The notes below the pieces were generated by a model that did not search any database, was not told the origin of the DNA, and saw nothing but the letters and a program-made list of their open reading frames with translations. A stretch of DNA of 64,000 bases from Neoroseomonas marina (GTDB lineage Bacteria; Pseudomonadota; Alphaproteobacteria; Acetobacterales; Acetobacteraceae), in contig NZ_JABBKX010000011.1 of NCBI RefSeq assembly GCF_012927745.1, positions 62,001-126,000 on the forward strand, in the 5' to 3' direction. Below are positions 62,796-64,000 of the stretch, piece after piece; position 1 is the first letter of the stretch, and every line of letters begins with the position of its first letter. Position numbers and translations under genes: made by a program.

Positions 62796-63991
62796 GCGCG
62801 CACCAGCCCGCCTTCGGGCGCCGCACCGCCCTGCTCGGCCTCGCCGCGGCCCTCACCCTGCCCCGCGCCCGCGTCGCCTTCGCCGAGGCGCCGGGCGAGG
62901 CCCGGCTGGCCGTGGTGCTGCTGCGCGGCGGGCTCGACGGGCTGTTCGCCGTGCAACCCTATGGCGAAGCGGATTTCCGGGAACTGCGCGGCGGTCTCGC
63001 CCTGCCGGAACCGGGCCAGGAGGGCGGGCTGCTCGACCTGGGCGGCCGCTTCGGACTGCATCCCCGCCTGACCCAGATCCACGCGATGTATCTGGCGAAC
63101 GAGGCCCTGCCCATTCACGCGGTGGCGGGGAACTGGCGGTCCCGCAGCCATTTCACCGCCCAGGACCTCCTCGAATCCGGGGCAGACCACCTGATGTCGA
63201 GCGGCTGGCTGAACCGGGCGCTGTCCACCCTGCCGGCGCGGCCGGGCGCGCAGCCGACGGGGCTCTCGGTCGGGACGGACCTGCCGTTGATGATGCGCGG
63301 GCCGACACGGGTCGGGACCTACGCGCCGCGCGGTGCGGGCACGCCGCCGCCGGATCTCCTGGCGCGCATCGCCGAGCTCAACGCGGCCGACCCGGTCGCG
63401 GGGCCGGCCATCGCGGAGGGCCTGCAGGCGCGCGGCTACGCCATCTCGACGCTCGGGATGGACGCCACGGCCCGGCCACAGCCTGGGGGCGCCTTCCGCG
63501 CCCTGGCGATCGCCGCCGGCCGGCTGCTGGCCCAGCCCGACGGACCGCGCGTCGCGGCCTTCGAGCTGAATGGGTGGGACACCCATTCGGCCCAGGCGAA
63601 CCGGCTCAACGCGCCCCTGTTCCAGCTCGACGAGGGTCTGGGTGCCCTGAAGGAGGCCCTGGGCGAGCACTGGCGCCGAACGGCGGTGCTGGTGGTCACC
63701 GAGTTCGGCCGCACGGTGCGCGTGAACGGAACCGGCGGCACCGATCACGGCACCGGCGGCGTCGCCTTCGTCCTCGGCGGGGCCGTGGCGGGCGGAAAGG
63801 TCGGCGGGGCTTGGCCGGGCCTGGCCCAGGGCCGGCTGTTCGAGAACCGGGACCTGGCGCCGACGACGGATCTGCGCAGCCTCGCCAAGGGATTGCTGCG
63901 CGACCATCTCGGCCTTCCCGGCCAGGCCGTGGCCCGCGCCTTCCCGGGCAGCGAGGCCGCCGCGCCCATGGCCGGCCTGCTCCGCGCCTGA
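62792..63991 (+). CDS. DUF1501-family (sulfatase-fold) protein
   Basis: A 399-residue protein with a twin-arginine-like signal (FGRRTALLGLAAALTLPRA), so probably exported folded. The core shows LAVVLLRGGLDGLFAVQPY near the start, then AFELNGWDTHSAQ and VVTEFGRTVRVNGTGGTDHG, the DUF1501 motifs that resemble alkaline-phosphatase/sulfatase metal sites (Asp, His, Thr-Glu-Phe-Gly-Arg). It is coupled to DUF1800 by ATGA. The gene ends 9 bp before the window edge and appears complete. Confidence 0.92.
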   Translation: MSAHQPAFGRRTALLGLAAALTLPRARVAFAEAPGEARLAVVLLRGGLDGLFAVQPYGEADFRELRGGLALPEPGQEGGLLDLGGRFGLHPRLTQIHAMYLANEALPIHAVAGNWRSRSHFTAQDLLESGADHLMSSGWLNRALSTLPARPGAQPTGLSVGTDLPLMMRGPTRVGTYAPRGAGTPPPDLLARIAELNAADPVAGPAIAEGLQARGYAISTLGMDATARPQPGGAFRALAIAAGRLLAQPDGPRVAAFELNGWDTHSAQANRLNAPLFQLDEGLGALKEALGEHWRRTAVLVVTEFGRTVRVNGTGGTDHGTGGVAFVLGGAVAGGKVGGAWPGLAQGRLFENRDLAPTTDLRSLAKGLLRDHLGLPGQAVARAFPGSEAAAPMAGLLRA

Positions 63992-64000
63992 GCGGGCGTC

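Overview
The window is very GC-rich, densely coding bacterial DNA with strong GC3 bias. It looks like an alphaproteobacterium, probably of the Acetobacteraceae (Roseomonas-like). This is an inference from the TamA/TamB pair, the PrtD/HlyD secretion pair, orphan Bug-type receptors, the family-5 solute-binding protein expansion, a Cox-type molybdenum hydroxylase and a host-attachment family protein. No rRNA, tRNA, CRISPR array, prophage, transposase or integrase was seen.

Layout. 147-4018: serine-glyoxylate-type aminotransferase, a secreted alpha/beta hydrolase with a Bug receptor, and an Asp/Glu racemase-like enzyme. 4019-27211: every supported gene lies on the minus strand. In transcription order these are a hydroxyisobutyrate-dehydrogenase-like enzyme and an aldehyde dehydrogenase; five consecutive paralogous family-5 solute-binding proteins followed by one complete dppBCDF-type ABC transporter; a small membrane ORF; coxS-coxL-coxM; an AtzH/HpxZ-like protein, a DsbA-fold isomerase and a D-amino-acid dehydrogenase; a double cold-shock protein with a Gly/Arg repeat linker; and a lone flagellin. 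27299-28959: a GtrA membrane protein convergent with a polytopic GT2 glycosyltransferase. 29158-32656: type I secretion ABC and adaptor genes plus a small companion gene. 32660-36262: a flavin monooxygenase-like protein, a cupin, a phasin-like protein and an M20 amidohydrolase. 36261-41941: tamA-tamB. 41948-44670: an SLC13-type transporter and an Old Yellow Enzyme homologue. 44724-46809: a zinc/manganese uptake operon (38-residue membrane protein, znuC, znuB) with structured 138-bp tandem repeats between znuC and znuB. 46878-64000: DUF445 protein, twin small membrane proteins, a guanine-deaminase-like enzyme, LLM oxidoreductase, host-attachment protein, QmcA/NfeD pair, SDR and MaoC, a Bug receptor with an amidohydrolase, a solitary fusA, and a DUF1800/DUF1501 pair.

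How the genes work together. Much of the window concerns scavenging and oxidising small organic compounds: peptide-type ABC uptake with many receptors, tripartite-type receptors, a carboxylate transporter, a molybdenum hydroxylase, dehydrogenases and hydrolases. The rest is envelope biogenesis (TamAB, GT2/GtrA, type I secretion) and housekeeping.

Observations most worth follow-up: the repeats inside the zinc operon, whose hairpin arms differ between copies in a compensatory way; the five-receptor array on one transporter; a recurrent TA-rich hexamer 6-9 nt before start codons that lack a clear Shine-Dalgarno, suggesting leaderless mRNAs; the 38-residue zinc-operon ORF; and the twin membrane proteins with a ferredoxin-like domain lacking metal-binding cysteines.
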